A DNA stretch of 64,000 nucleotides from Streptomyces sp. NBC_00663 (GTDB lineage Bacteria > Actinomycetota > Actinomycetes > Streptomycetales > Streptomycetaceae), in NCBI RefSeq assembly GCF_036226885.1, contig NZ_CP109027.1, forward strand, positions 1,674,001 to 1,738,000, given 5' to 3'. This document shows, piece after piece, positions 1-8,308 of the stretch. Position 1 is the first letter of the stretch; each line of letters starts with the position of its first letter. The notes beneath the pieces are model-generated. The model had not been told where the DNA came from, did not search any database, and was given only the letters and a program-made list of their open reading frames with translations. A program made the position numbers and the translations under genes.

Positions 1-170
1 ACAGGGACGGCTCGTTCGTCGAAGTCGACGCTCTGCCCGGCCTTGCGAGGGTTGACGCCGCCGACGATGTTCGTGCCGGCCGCGAGCATGCGCCGGGTGT
101 GCTTCATGCCCTCGCCGCCCGTCATGCCCTGGACGAGGACCTTGGACTCCTTGGTGAGAAAGACGGCCAT
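1..170 (-). CDS. sucD: Succinyl-CoA ligase alpha subunit paralogue, N-terminal part (runs off left edge)
   Basis: Only the first 56 codons are inside the window. The reverse strand from the ATG at 168-170 reads as a typical SucD N-terminus, including [22 protein letters not shown] and a following acidic stretch, the CoA-binding Rossmann start of the alpha subunit. SucD forms the CoA- and phosphohistidine-carrying half of the SucCD enzyme that interconverts succinate, CoA and NTP with succinyl-CoA. An AAGGAG ribosome site overlaps the stop of sucC, and only 11 bases separate the genes, so they are cotranscribed. The catalytic His lies outside the window. The position beside frc suggests a specialised second copy rather than the TCA-cycle copy; that is inference. 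Confidence 0.88.
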   Translation of the reverse strand, partial: MAVFLTKESKVLVQGMTGGEGMKHTRRMLAAGTNIVGGVNPRKAGQSVDFDERAVP

Positions 171-181
171 GCGCCGCTCCT

Positions 182-1312
182 TCAGCTGGTGTTGGCGAGT
201 TGGGCGGCGCGGCGGGCGGCGCCGTCCATGGTGGTGGCCTGCTGCACCAGGGGGTGGGCACGGCCGTCGAGGATGGCGCGGCCCCGGGCGGCGTTGTTGC
301 CGTCGAGCCGCACCACGAGCGGTTTGGTCAACTCGACCGCTTCCAGGGCCTGCACGATGCCGTCGGCGACGGCGTCGCAGGCCGTGATCCCGCCGAAGAC
401 GTTGACGAACACCGACTTCACGGCCGGGTCGGAGAGGATGACGGACAGGCCGTCGGCCATGATCCGGGCCGAGGCGCCGCCACCGATGTCGAGGAAGTTG
501 GCAGGGCGGGCGCCGCAGCCGGCGACTACGTCGAGCGTCGACATGACCAGGCCCGCCCCGTTGCCGATGACGCCGACCTCGCCGTCCAGCTTGACGTAGT
601 TGAGTCCCTTCGCGGCGGCCGCCGCCTCCAGCGGATCGTCGTGCGCGACACTCTCGTCACCCCAACGGGCCTGCCGGAAGCGGGCGTTGTCGTCCAGGGT
701 CACCTTGCCGTCCAGGGCGAGGATCTGCCCCTGCCGGGTCCGCACGAGCGGGTTGACCTCGACGAGAACGGCGTCCTCGCGGACCAGCACCTGCCACAGC
801 CGTACGAGGACGTCGACGGTCTGTGCCGGCAGCCCGGCCGCGTCGGCGATCTCCCCCGCCTTCGCGGAGGTGACACCCTCGACCGGGTCGACATGGATGC
901 GCGCGACCGACTCCGGTCGGCTGGCGGCGACTTCCTCGATGTCCATACCGCCCTCGGCGGAGGCGATGGCGAGAAACCTGCCCGCCGCGCGATCGAGGAC
1001 GTACGAGACATAGAACTCGGCCTCGATGTCCACGGGTTGGGCCAGCATGACCTGCCCGACCGTGTGTCCCTTGATGTCCATGCCGAGGATCTGACGTGCC
1101 GTCAGCTCCGCCGTGGGCGGATCGGCGGCGAGCCTCACACCGCCCGCCTTGCCCCGACCCCCGGTCTTCACCTGCGCCTTGACTACTGCACGGCCACCGA
1201 GCCTGCGGGCGATCTCGCGTGCTTCCGCCGGCGAGTCGGTGACCTCCGCACGCGGCACCGGGATGCCGTGTTCCTGGAAGAGCCTCCGGGCCTGGTGCTC
1301 GTAAAGGTCCAT
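182..1312 (-). CDS. sucC: Succinyl-CoA ligase beta subunit paralogue
   Basis: The 376-residue product is slightly shorter than usual SucC (about 386-390). An ATP-grasp domain opens with [16 protein letters not shown] and continues with [15 protein letters not shown] (nucleotide binding), LVEVNPLV (metal site) and a C-terminal ligase domain with NFLDIGGGA and [10 protein letters not shown]. Together with SucD it makes succinyl-CoA, or runs in reverse. The ATG is preceded by GGGAG at a good distance. It is transcribed away from frc across a 117-bp shared promoter region that holds a perfect 8+8 palindrome. In an oxalate locus the likely job is supplying a CoA donor for Frc-type transferases. 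Malate-CoA ligase is a related alternative that the sequence alone does not exclude. Confidence 0.9.
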   Translation of the reverse strand: MDLYEHQARRLFQEHGIPVPRAEVTDSPAEAREIARRLGGRAVVKAQVKTGGRGKAGGVRLAADPPTAELTARQILGMDIKGHTVGQVMLAQPVDIEAEFYVSYVLDRAAGRFLAIASAEGGMDIEEVAASRPESVARIHVDPVEGVTSAKAGEIADAAGLPAQTVDVLVRLWQVLVREDAVLVEVNPLVRTRQGQILALDGKVTLDDNARFRQARWGDESVAHDDPLEAAAAAKGLNYVKLDGEVGVIGNGAGLVMSTLDVVAGCGARPANFLDIGGGASARIMADGLSVILSDPAVKSVFVNVFGGITACDAVADGIVQALEAVELTKPLVVRLDGNNAARGRAILDGRAHPLVQQATTMDGAARRAAQLANTS

Positions 1313-1383
1313 GATTCGGCTCCCGTCTTAAAAGTGGTGCACGACCCCTGGACATCACCCATCGGATGCGGGATAACAATCTT

Positions 1384-1407
1384 CATACAGTATTCGTCGA
1401 CTGTATG
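1384..1407. promoter_or_regulatory. Palindromic operator between sucC and frc
   Basis: CATACAGT and ACTGTATG form perfect 8-bp arms around an 8-bp spacer. The site sits 23 bases before the frc ATG and 72 bases before the sucC start, where a repressor could control both genes. Related sequences occur near 19683, 22327 and 22440. The binding protein is not proven; the GntR/FCD protein encoded at 18940-19620 is a candidate. Confidence 0.55.
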
Positions 1408-1429
1408 CAATGTGCCAAGCGAGGTGACC

Positions 1430-2662
1430 ATGACAGCGATGGCTCTTGAGGGTGTGCGTGTCCTGGACATGACGCATGTGCAGTCGGGTCCGTCGGCGAC
1501 GCAGTTGCTGGCGTGGCTGGGGGCGGATGTGGTGAAGGTGGAGGCGCCGGGCGGGGACATCACGCGCGGGCAGTTGCGGGACGTCCCGGGTGTCGACTCG
1601 CTGTACTTCACGATGCTCAACTGCAACAAGCGCAGCATCACGCTGAACACGAAGACGGAGCGGGGCAAGGAGATCCTGACGGAGCTGATCCGTGGGTCGG
1701 ATGTGCTGGTGGAGAACTTCGGGCCGGGGGCGGTGGACCGGATGGGGTTCACGTGGGAGCGGATCAGGGAGATCAATCCGCGGATCGTGTATGCGTCGAT
1801 CAAGGGTTTCGGTGAGGGCCCGTACACCGGTTTCAAGGCGTACGAGGTGGTGGCGCAGGCGATGGGCGGGTCGATGGCGACGACCGGGGACGCGGAAGGG
1901 CCGCCGATGGCGACGGGTGCGCAGATCGGTGACTCCGGGACCGGCATCCACGCGGTGGCGGGGATTCTGGCGGCGCTGTTGCAGCGTCGGCACACCGGGC
2001 GGGGTCAGCGGGTGAACGTGGCGATGCAGCATGCGGTGTTGAACCTGTGCCGCGTCAAACTGCGTGACCAGCAGCGTCTCGCCCACGGGCCGCTGCCCGA
2101 GTATCCGAACGATGATTTCGGGGACGAGGTCCCGCGTTCGGGCAATGCCTCGGGGGGCGGGCAGCCGGGGTGGGCGGTGCGGTGTGCTCCGGGCGGGCCC
2201 AACGACTACGTGTATGTCATCGTCCAGCCGGTCGGCTGGCAGCCCCTCAGTGAGCTGATCGGCCGCCCGGAGCTGGCCGAGGATCCTGAGTGGGCGACTC
2301 CTCAGGCGCGGTTGCCGAAGCTGGCGAAGATGTTCCAGCTGATCGAGGAATGGACGGTCACCCTGCCCAAGTGGGCCGTGCTGGAGCAGCTGAACGCGCA
2401 CAACATTCCCTGCGGGCCGATCCTGTCGACCAGGGAGATCATCGAGGATGCCTCACTCGCCGCGAACGACATGATCGTCACCGTCGAGCATCCCGAACGC
2501 GGCGCCTACACCACCGTGGGCAACCCCCTCAAACTCTCCGACTCACCCACCCACATCACCCCCTCACCCCTCCTCGGCCAGCACAACGAGGAGATCTACA
2601 TCGGTGAACTCGGGCTGGGTGACGAGGAATTGCGGCTTCTCAAGACAAGCGGGGTGATCTGA
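1430..2662 (+). CDS. frc: Formyl-CoA:oxalate CoA-transferase
   Basis: This 410-residue class III CoA-transferase moves CoA from formyl-CoA (or, in some relatives, succinyl-CoA) to oxalate, giving oxalyl-CoA. The N-terminus [16 protein letters not shown] and the [11 protein letters not shown] stretch are family hallmarks. The catalytic aspartate is D168 in IGDSGTG, matching Asp169 of the Oxalobacter enzyme, and the mobile glycine loop appears as SGGGQPG. These two features favour true Frc over generic CaiB-type transferases. The ATG at 1430 follows GAGGTG; the open frame extends far upstream only as antisense of sucC. Two oxalate/formate-type transporters follow on the same strand. Oxalyl-CoA decarboxylase is not in the window and may lie beyond the left edge. 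Confidence 0.93.
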   Translation: MTAMALEGVRVLDMTHVQSGPSATQLLAWLGADVVKVEAPGGDITRGQLRDVPGVDSLYFTMLNCNKRSITLNTKTERGKEILTELIRGSDVLVENFGPGAVDRMGFTWERIREINPRIVYASIKGFGEGPYTGFKAYEVVAQAMGGSMATTGDAEGPPMATGAQIGDSGTGIHAVAGILAALLQRRHTGRGQRVNVAMQHAVLNLCRVKLRDQQRLAHGPLPEYPNDDFGDEVPRSGNASGGGQPGWAVRCAPGGPNDYVYVIVQPVGWQPLSELIGRPELAEDPEWATPQARLPKLAKMFQLIEEWTVTLPKWAVLEQLNAHNIPCGPILSTREIIEDASLAANDMIVTVEHPERGAYTTVGNPLKLSDSPTHITPSPLLGQHNEEIYIGELGLGDEELRLLKTSGVI

Positions 2663-2792
2663 CGTGACCTGAGTGAGGGAGGGGCCGAGCGACGGTGCGC
2701 GTCGGCAAGGCCCCGGGACCCGTGTGCGCACGAAAGGCATTTGGACAGGGGGCGCTGGCCAGATCTTTCGACGCAAGGAGTGCTTGACCAAG

Positions 2793-4184
2793 ATGACAAC
2801 CATCGACTACTCGACGTCCGTCCCGTATCGGGAGGTGACGGACCACAATGGCCGCGTGTATCGCATCGGAGAGTCCGATGTCGACATCATGGGCCGCCGG
2901 CGCAGGTGGATGGTCCTCCTGCCGTGGGTGGGCATGATGGGCATCAGCTCCGCCGAGTACGCGTTCACGTCGGCGGAGGACACCCTCCACGATGCTCATC
3001 TGTGGAGCAGCGGACACATCTTCTGGCTGATGGGCGTCTGGGTGTTCTTCCAGGCGGCCGTGGCCTTCCCCGCCGGGCAGTTGCGCGAGAGCGGCAAACT
3101 GCCCGCCCGTACGGCGATGATGCTCGGCGCCGTGGGCACGATGCTCGGCTATCTGTCGCTGGCGTACGCGCCGAACGTGCTCGTGGCCTACTTCGGCTTC
3201 GGCATGTGCAGCGGTATCGGCGCCGGTCTCGTCTACGCGACCTGCGTCAACATGGTCGGCAAGTGGTATCCGGAGCGCAAGGGCGGCAAGACCGGCTTCG
3301 TCAACGGCGGGTTCGCCTACGGCTCGGTGCCCTTCGTGTTCCTGTTCACCTCGTACATGGACCTGAGCAACTACCAGACCGTGCTCGCCTGTGTGGGCAT
3401 CGGCCTGTGCCTGGTCGTGGCGTCGGCCGGCTGGTTCTTCAAGGACCCGCCGAAGAACTGGTGGCCCGCGCACGTCGACCCGCTCAAGGTCACCGACGAC
3501 CCGAAGATCCGCCGGGCGCTGGAGAAGAACCCGCCGTCGCCCAAGCAGTACACCCCCAAGGAGGCCTCTCGTCAGCCCGTTCTGTGGATGATGTGGTTCT
3601 GCCTGCTGTGCACGGCCGGCATCAATATCTTCGGCATCGCCTTCCAGGTGCCGTTCGGCAAGGACATGGGCTTCGCGGGCGGGATCGTGGCCACCGCGAT
3701 GTCCCTGAAGGCCATCGTCAACGGCACCGGCCGTGGCGTCATCGGCTGGATATCCGACCGCTACGGACGCCGCAACACGCTGATCATCGTGTGTCTGGTG
3801 CTGGGCAGCGCGCAGTTCGGCGTGCTGGTCTCGGGCCAGATGGGCAGCATGCCGTTCTTCCTCTTCTGCTCCATGGTCTCCGGCTTCGGCGGCGGCGCGA
3901 TCTTCCCGCTGTTCGCGGCCATGACAGCCGACTATTTCGGTGAGAACAACAACGCCTCCAACTACGGCATGGTCTACAGCTCGAAGCTCATCTCCGGTCT
4001 CGTGGGCTCCGGAATGGGTGCGATCGTCGTCGACGCATGGGACTACAAGGGCGCGTTCGTGCTGGCCGGCTCCATCGGCCTGTGTTCCGCCGTGCTCGCC
4101 GTGTTCCTGAAGGCGCCCGGCACGCCGAGGACCAGCCGCGGTATAGCCCCCAACCCCCAGCCGCTCGGCGAGGAAATGGCCTGA
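2793..4184 (+). CDS. OFA-family MFS transporter (oxalate/formate antiporter-like), copy 1
   Basis: The 463-residue, twelve-helix major facilitator has the OFA features FPAGQLRESGKL, GIGAGLVYATCVNMVGKW and a C-terminal half with GFGGGAIFPLFAAMTADYFGE. It probably exchanges oxalate for formate, or takes up a related carboxylate. A central cytoplasmic loop carries FKDPPKNWWP and KQYTPKEA. The ATG at 2793 is 12 bases after AAGGAG; an in-frame TTG at 2784 is too close to that site. It lies 130 bp after frc on the same strand. The next gene is a close paralogue, so a local duplication is likely. Substrate assignment rests on family and neighbourhood. Confidence 0.85.
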   Translation: MTTIDYSTSVPYREVTDHNGRVYRIGESDVDIMGRRRRWMVLLPWVGMMGISSAEYAFTSAEDTLHDAHLWSSGHIFWLMGVWVFFQAAVAFPAGQLRESGKLPARTAMMLGAVGTMLGYLSLAYAPNVLVAYFGFGMCSGIGAGLVYATCVNMVGKWYPERKGGKTGFVNGGFAYGSVPFVFLFTSYMDLSNYQTVLACVGIGLCLVVASAGWFFKDPPKNWWPAHVDPLKVTDDPKIRRALEKNPPSPKQYTPKEASRQPVLWMMWFCLLCTAGINIFGIAFQVPFGKDMGFAGGIVATAMSLKAIVNGTGRGVIGWISDRYGRRNTLIIVCLVLGSAQFGVLVSGQMGSMPFFLFCSMVSGFGGGAIFPLFAAMTADYFGENNNASNYGMVYSSKLISGLVGSGMGAIVVDAWDYKGAFVLAGSIGLCSAVLAVFLKAPGTPRTSRGIAPNPQPLGEEMA

Positions 4185-4232
4185 CCCGCATCGTCTGAAA
4201 CGTATGGCCTGACACGGAGGAATTGGCCTGCA

Positions 4233-5618
4233 ATGACGGCAGATCCGATCGCAACGAACAGCTCCCCCGACGCCGCACACCGTCCCTACCGAGAAGTGAC
4301 CGACGCACACGGCCGTGTCTTCCGCGTCGGCGAGACCGACCGGGACATCCTCGGTCACTCCCGCAAGCTCATGGTGTATCTGCCGTGGATCGCCATGATG
4401 GCCATCAGTGTCTTCGAGTACGCGTACGGCTCGGCGGAGGACACCCTGTCCCACGCCCATGGCTGGACGCAGAGCAACACCTTCTGGATCCTCAGCGTCT
4501 GGGTCTTCTTCCAGGCCGGTATCGCCTTCCCGGCGGGCTGGCTGCGGGAGAAGGGCCTGCTGACGGCCCGTCAGGCCATGTACGTCGGCTCAGGTCTGTG
4601 CGCCATCGGGTTCCTCGCCCTGTCGCACATGAGCAACGTATGGCCGGCGATCCTGGGCTTCGGCGTCGTCGGGGGCATCGGCGCCGGGCTCGTCTACGCG
4701 ACCTGCATCAACATGGTCGGCAAGTGGTTCCCCGAACGCCGGGGAGCGCGAACGGGGTTCGTCAACGGCGGCTTCGCGTACGGGTCACTGCCGTTCATCT
4801 TCATCTTCAACTACGGCTTCGACACCGCCAACTACCACCGGGTCCTGGACCTGATCGGCTGCTACATCATGATCGTGGTCTTCGGGTCCGCGTTCTTCTT
4901 CAAGGATCCGCCGAAGAACTGGTGGCCCGCGGACATCGATCCGCTGACGTACGCGGGCAACGGCAAGAACGCGACAAGCCTCGCCAAGAACCCTCCGGCG
5001 GCGAAGCAGTACACGCCCAAGGAGGCCATCAGGACCGGCATGCTCCCCCTGATGTGGGTGTCCATCGTGATGACCGCGGGGGTGTCGATCTTCGGGATCT
5101 CCTTCCAGGTCGACTACGCGAAGGAGGTCGGCTTCGGCCCGCTGGTGGCGGCCTCCTCGATGGGTGTCATGGCGGTCATCAACGGCATCGGCCGCGGTGT
5201 CGTGGGCTGGCTGTCCGACAAGTGGGGCCGTAAGCCGACCCTGGTGTTCGTGATCGTCGTGCTGGGCCTGGCCCAGTTCGGCGTGATCTGGGCGGGCGAC
5301 GTCAGGAGCGAGTCGCTGTTCCTGTTCTTCGCCTTCCTCTCCGGTTTCGGCGGCGGCGCCTTCTATCCGCTCTTCGCGGCGCTCACGCCGGACTACTTCG
5401 GGGAGAACTACAACGCCACCAACTACGGCCTGGTGTACAGCGGCAAGCTGATCAGCGGCCTGTTCGGCGGTGGTCTGGGCTCCATGGTGGTCGCGGCCTG
5501 GGGCTACGACGGGGCGTACGCCCTGGCCGGCGCCGTCTCCATGCTGGCGGCGGTGCTCGCCCTGCTGCTGCGGCAGCCGGGCCGGACGCCGGTGCCGAGG
5601 CCGGAGCCCGTGGCGTAA
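4233..5618 (+). CDS. OFA-family MFS transporter (oxalate/formate antiporter-like), copy 2
   Basis: This 461-residue protein is a tandem paralogue of the preceding transporter. It has the same N-terminal YREVTDAHGRVFRVGE stretch, the FKDPPKNWWP loop, GIGAGLVYATCINMVGKWFPE and GFGGGAFYPLFAALTPDYFGE. The ATG at 4233 follows ACGGAGGA. The gap to the first copy is only 48 bp and contains a second ATGGCCTGAC, identical to the end of copy 1, which is a trace of the duplication. A 17-bp stem terminator follows. Two copies may serve uptake and efflux, or different carboxylates; that is inference. Confidence 0.85.
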   Translation: MTADPIATNSSPDAAHRPYREVTDAHGRVFRVGETDRDILGHSRKLMVYLPWIAMMAISVFEYAYGSAEDTLSHAHGWTQSNTFWILSVWVFFQAGIAFPAGWLREKGLLTARQAMYVGSGLCAIGFLALSHMSNVWPAILGFGVVGGIGAGLVYATCINMVGKWFPERRGARTGFVNGGFAYGSLPFIFIFNYGFDTANYHRVLDLIGCYIMIVVFGSAFFFKDPPKNWWPADIDPLTYAGNGKNATSLAKNPPAAKQYTPKEAIRTGMLPLMWVSIVMTAGVSIFGISFQVDYAKEVGFGPLVAASSMGVMAVINGIGRGVVGWLSDKWGRKPTLVFVIVVLGLAQFGVIWAGDVRSESLFLFFAFLSGFGGGAFYPLFAALTPDYFGENYNATNYGLVYSGKLISGLFGGGLGSMVVAAWGYDGAYALAGAVSMLAAVLALLLRQPGRTPVPRPEPVA

Positions 5619-5630
5619 CGGCACGCGCGC

Positions 5631-5677
5631 GTGAGGAGGCCCTCCCCGGGAGCAGTCGGCGGGGAGGGCCTCCTCAC
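5631..5677. terminator. Bidirectional hairpin terminator
   Basis: GTGAGGAGGCCCTCCCC (5631-5647) pairs perfectly with its complement at 5661-5677 around a 13-base loop. It lies between convergent genes ending at 5618 (plus) and 5700 (minus), so it can stop transcription from both sides. Confidence 0.85.
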
Positions 5678-5699
5678 GTGGGTCTGTGAGCGCGGCCCG

Positions 5700-6740
5700 T
5701 CAGCACTTCTCGCGCAGGGAGTGCAGATAGGCGCTGGAACGGCGGGCGAACGTGAACGACTCGGTGGGCTGGTCGTGTTCGGCCTGCCAGTGGTGGGCCA
5801 GGCGTTCACCGCGCAGCCGGGTCACGGCGGAGAGGAAACGCTGGTAGTCGATGTCGCCGTCACCGACGTCGGTCATGCGGTAGCCGTAGGTGTCGGCCGG
5901 GTCGCTGACCCCGTCCTTGACATGGAACAGCGGGTAGCGGTGGGGCTGCCTGAGGACGTAGTCCAGCGGCTCGAAGGGGGCCGGGCTGCCGTCGGGGCGC
6001 TTGGAGAAGCGGAACTGGCCCGAGTACGCCCAGAAGATGTCCATCTCCAGGAACACCAGGTCAGGGTCGGTCTCGGCGAGCAGGACGTCGTAGAGGCGGA
6101 CCTTGGGGTTGTCGGTGGCGAAGGAGAATTCCTCGGAGTGGTTGTGCTGGTAGAACTTCATGCCGCGGGCCTTGGCCGCCGCGCCGTAGGTGTTGAAGTC
6201 CTCGGCCGCTCGTTTCCAGGCGTCGACGGTCGAGCCGTAGCGGAACGGGCCGGAGGCGGTGCCGATGTGCCTCAGGCCGAGGGCCTGGGCGTCGTCGAGG
6301 ACCTTGGTGAGGTTGTCCGCGAAGGTGTAGGCGTTGGGGTCGTCGGCGTAGTAGCCGACGTGGCTGCCGATCGGGTTCAGCCCGTGGTCCCTGGCCAGCC
6401 GTCTGAGCTGGGCGAGGGTGATGGGGCCGGCCGAGCCCTGGGTGTAGCCGGCGAACTCGACCTCGTCGTAGCCGTACTTCTCGAGTTCGGCGAAGACGGG
6501 GGCGAAGCCGAGGGTGGAGACCTTGTCGCGCAGGCTGTAGAGCTGGATGCCGAGGCGTCCGGGCGGCAGGACGGGCCGGCCGCGCCCGGCCGCCGTGGAG
6601 GTGGGCGCGGTGGCGGCGGTCGCCGGGGTGGCGGCGGCGCCCAGCAGAGCGGCGGCGGTGGCGCCGGCGGCCACGCCGAGCATGCCTCGTCTGCTGAGGC
6701 GGTGGGTGAGTTCGGGGTCGGGCTGGGAGAAGCGGCTCAT
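5700..6740 (-). CDS. Tat-exported sugar phosphate isomerase/epimerase-family TIM barrel protein
   Basis: The product is 346 residues. The N-terminus has a twin-arginine signal (HRLSRRGMLGVAAGATAAAL) ending near an Ala-rich cleavage region, followed by an AP-endonuclease-2/xylose-isomerase-like TIM barrel (LGIQLYSLRDKV, YDEVEFAGY, YQHNHSEEF, FLEMDIFW, YPLFHVKDG). The Glu, His and Asp residues in these motifs are the usual metal ligands. It is probably secreted and acts on a sugar or keto-sugar. The ATG at 6738-6740 follows GAGGAG; the longer open frame lacks a ribosome site. It is the last gene of the minus-strand sugar locus. The substrate is unknown. Confidence 0.8.
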   Translation of the reverse strand: MSRFSQPDPELTHRLSRRGMLGVAAGATAAALLGAAATPATAATAPTSTAAGRGRPVLPPGRLGIQLYSLRDKVSTLGFAPVFAELEKYGYDEVEFAGYTQGSAGPITLAQLRRLARDHGLNPIGSHVGYYADDPNAYTFADNLTKVLDDAQALGLRHIGTASGPFRYGSTVDAWKRAAEDFNTYGAAAKARGMKFYQHNHSEEFSFATDNPKVRLYDVLLAETDPDLVFLEMDIFWAYSGQFRFSKRPDGSPAPFEPLDYVLRQPHRYPLFHVKDGVSDPADTYGYRMTDVGDGDIDYQRFLSAVTRLRGERLAHHWQAEHDQPTESFTFARRSSAYLHSLREKC

Positions 6741-6768
6741 GCGTGGAACTCCTCGGGGTCGGAGGGTG

Positions 6769-6799
6769 CTGTCAGTGGTGAGTGCTTCACTGGTGACAG
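6769..6799. promoter_or_regulatory. Imperfect inverted repeat upstream of the Tat-exported isomerase gene
   Basis: CTGTCA (6769-6774) and TGACAG (6794-6799) flank partly complementary GTGGTGA and TTCACTGG. The site is in the 162-bp gap between the isomerase gene and the eboE-like gene. It could be an operator or a weak hairpin. No protein is assigned. Confidence 0.25.
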
Positions 6800-6902
6800 G
6801 TCCGGAGAGACCGGCCGGTGGGGGCAGGAGTGCTTTCACATCGGTGGCCGCGACGCGGTCGCCGACAGCTCGGGGGCGGGTGGAGCAGTCGGGTGCGGCT
6901 GC

Positions 6903-8063
6903 TCATGGGAGTTCCTTCAGGCCGAGGTCGGTCAGCAGGTCGCGGGCGAGGGTGAGTTCGGCGGCGATGCCGTCGGCGAGCTGGGTTCTGGTGCGGGGGC
7001 GCAGCTTGGGTGGCAGGGCCTGCCAGGTGTAGGTCTCGACCTCCAGATGGCGGGTGAGCGGGTGCGGGCCGCCGACCAGCCGGGTCAGGGCCGCCTTGAG
7101 GACGGGGAGTGTGGAGGTGAGGGGTGCGGCGGGGGCCGCGTGCAGGGGGACGTGGAAGTGGGCGCGCCAGGGCGCCCCGTCGGGCAGGGACTCGCCGGCG
7201 AGTGCCTCGCCGAGGTCGTCGGTGCCGCGCAGGCCGGCGGCGGTGGCGGTACGGGTCTGGTGCAGGAAGCGGGGTTCGGCGAAGGCGGCGAGGGCGGAGC
7301 GGACCTCGGGGAGGTGGGGGTGCTCGGCGTGCAGGGCGGCGGACAGCTGGGACTTGACGACGGTGACGCCGGCCGTGGTGAGGGCGTCGATGGCGGTGTG
7401 CGGGTCTTCGAAGGAGGTGGCGAGGTGACAGGTGTCGACACAGATGCCGATGCGAGGGTGGGCGAGCGCGGTGAGCGGGGCGAGGGCGTCGCGGGTGGTC
7501 TCGACGATGCAGCCGGGCTCGGGTTCGAGGCCGACACGGACAGAGCGGCCGGTCAACTCCCGTAGTGCGTCGAGGCGTTCGGCCAGGGTGCGCAGGGCGT
7601 TCTCGGTGCGGTCGGCGTCGTGTGCGGTGCGCCAGGCGAGCGGCAGGGTGGAGATGCTGCCCTCGGTGACGTCGTCGGGGAGGAGTCCGGTCAGGACGCG
7701 GGCGAGGGCGGTGGTGTGCTCCAGGCGCTCGGGGTCGGCCCAGTCCGGTGTGTAGACGCGGTACTTGACCTCTTCGGCGCCGAAGCCTTCGTAGGGGAAG
7801 CCATTGAGGGTGACGACTTCCAGCCCGCGCCGGTCGAGTTCGCCGCGCAGGGTACGCAGGGCCCCCGGGTCGGAGTCGAGGGTGCGGGCGGCGTCGGCGG
7901 CCAGCCACAGACCGATGCCGAGGCGGTCACGGCCGAGGCGGCGGCGGACGGGTTCACAGTGGTCGCGGAGCTGCGCGAGCACGCCGTCCAGGGTTTCGGC
8001 GGGATGAACATTGGTGCAGTAGGCGAGATGGACGATGGAGCCGTCGGGATGGCGGAAGCGCAT
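6903..8063 (-). CDS. EboE-like metabolite traffic protein (TIM barrel)
   Basis: The product is 386 residues. The N-terminus MRFRHPDGSIVHLAYCTNVH and the stretch VTLNGFPYEGFGAEEVKYRVY match what I recall of EboE, a xylose-isomerase-like member of the eboABCDE cluster linked to moving metabolites to the cell exterior. A QTRTATAAGLRGTDDLGEAL segment and repeated Glu/His positions (GLEPEPGC, CVDTCHLA) support a metal-dependent barrel. The ATG at 8061-8063 lies 4 bases past the stop of a TatD remnant, so it was probably coupled to that gene. The other ebo partners (EboA and the prenyltransferase-like EboC) are absent here, so this copy may have been reused by the sugar locus. Confidence 0.75.
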   Translation of the reverse strand: MRFRHPDGSIVHLAYCTNVHPAETLDGVLAQLRDHCEPVRRRLGRDRLGIGLWLAADAARTLDSDPGALRTLRGELDRRGLEVVTLNGFPYEGFGAEEVKYRVYTPDWADPERLEHTTALARVLTGLLPDDVTEGSISTLPLAWRTAHDADRTENALRTLAERLDALRELTGRSVRVGLEPEPGCIVETTRDALAPLTALAHPRIGICVDTCHLATSFEDPHTAIDALTTAGVTVVKSQLSAALHAEHPHLPEVRSALAAFAEPRFLHQTRTATAAGLRGTDDLGEALAGESLPDGAPWRAHFHVPLHAAPAAPLTSTLPVLKAALTRLVGGPHPLTRHLEVETYTWQALPPKLRPRTRTQLADGIAAELTLARDLLTDLGLKELP

Positions 8064-8066
8064 GCC

Positions 8067-8198
8067 CTACTCGCCTCCACGCAGGATGGAGCTGCCCACA
8101 TGAGTAACGCCGGTGGCCGCGTTGTCGCCGGTGTCGAGGTCCTCGTAGTCGTCGGTGGTGCGGGGCCTCATATGGATGTGGGGGTCGCGGATGCGCAT
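8067..8198 (-). pseudogene. TatD-family hydrolase remnant with apparent in-frame internal deletion
   Basis: A 43-codon frame starts MRIRDPHIHMRPRTTDDYE, the N-terminus of the TatD-type metal-dependent hydrolases of ebo clusters (compare the DPHIHM metal motif). It ends THVGSSILRGGE, which resembles the C-terminus of the same family as I remember it. About 240 codons of barrel are missing, yet start, frame and stop survive. The stop lies next to the eboE-like start. The product cannot be a working hydrolase. Alternatively it is a real short peptide gene. Confidence 0.7.
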
Positions 8199-8308
8199 CG
8201 GGACTCCTCGCCGTCGGTGCCGCGCGGGCCGGGATCGGTGCCCCGTGCGGGTGGGGTGGCCGTGGGGTCGGTGGGGGCGAGGGTCCGGCGTCCCCCGCCC
8301 GTCGTCGC

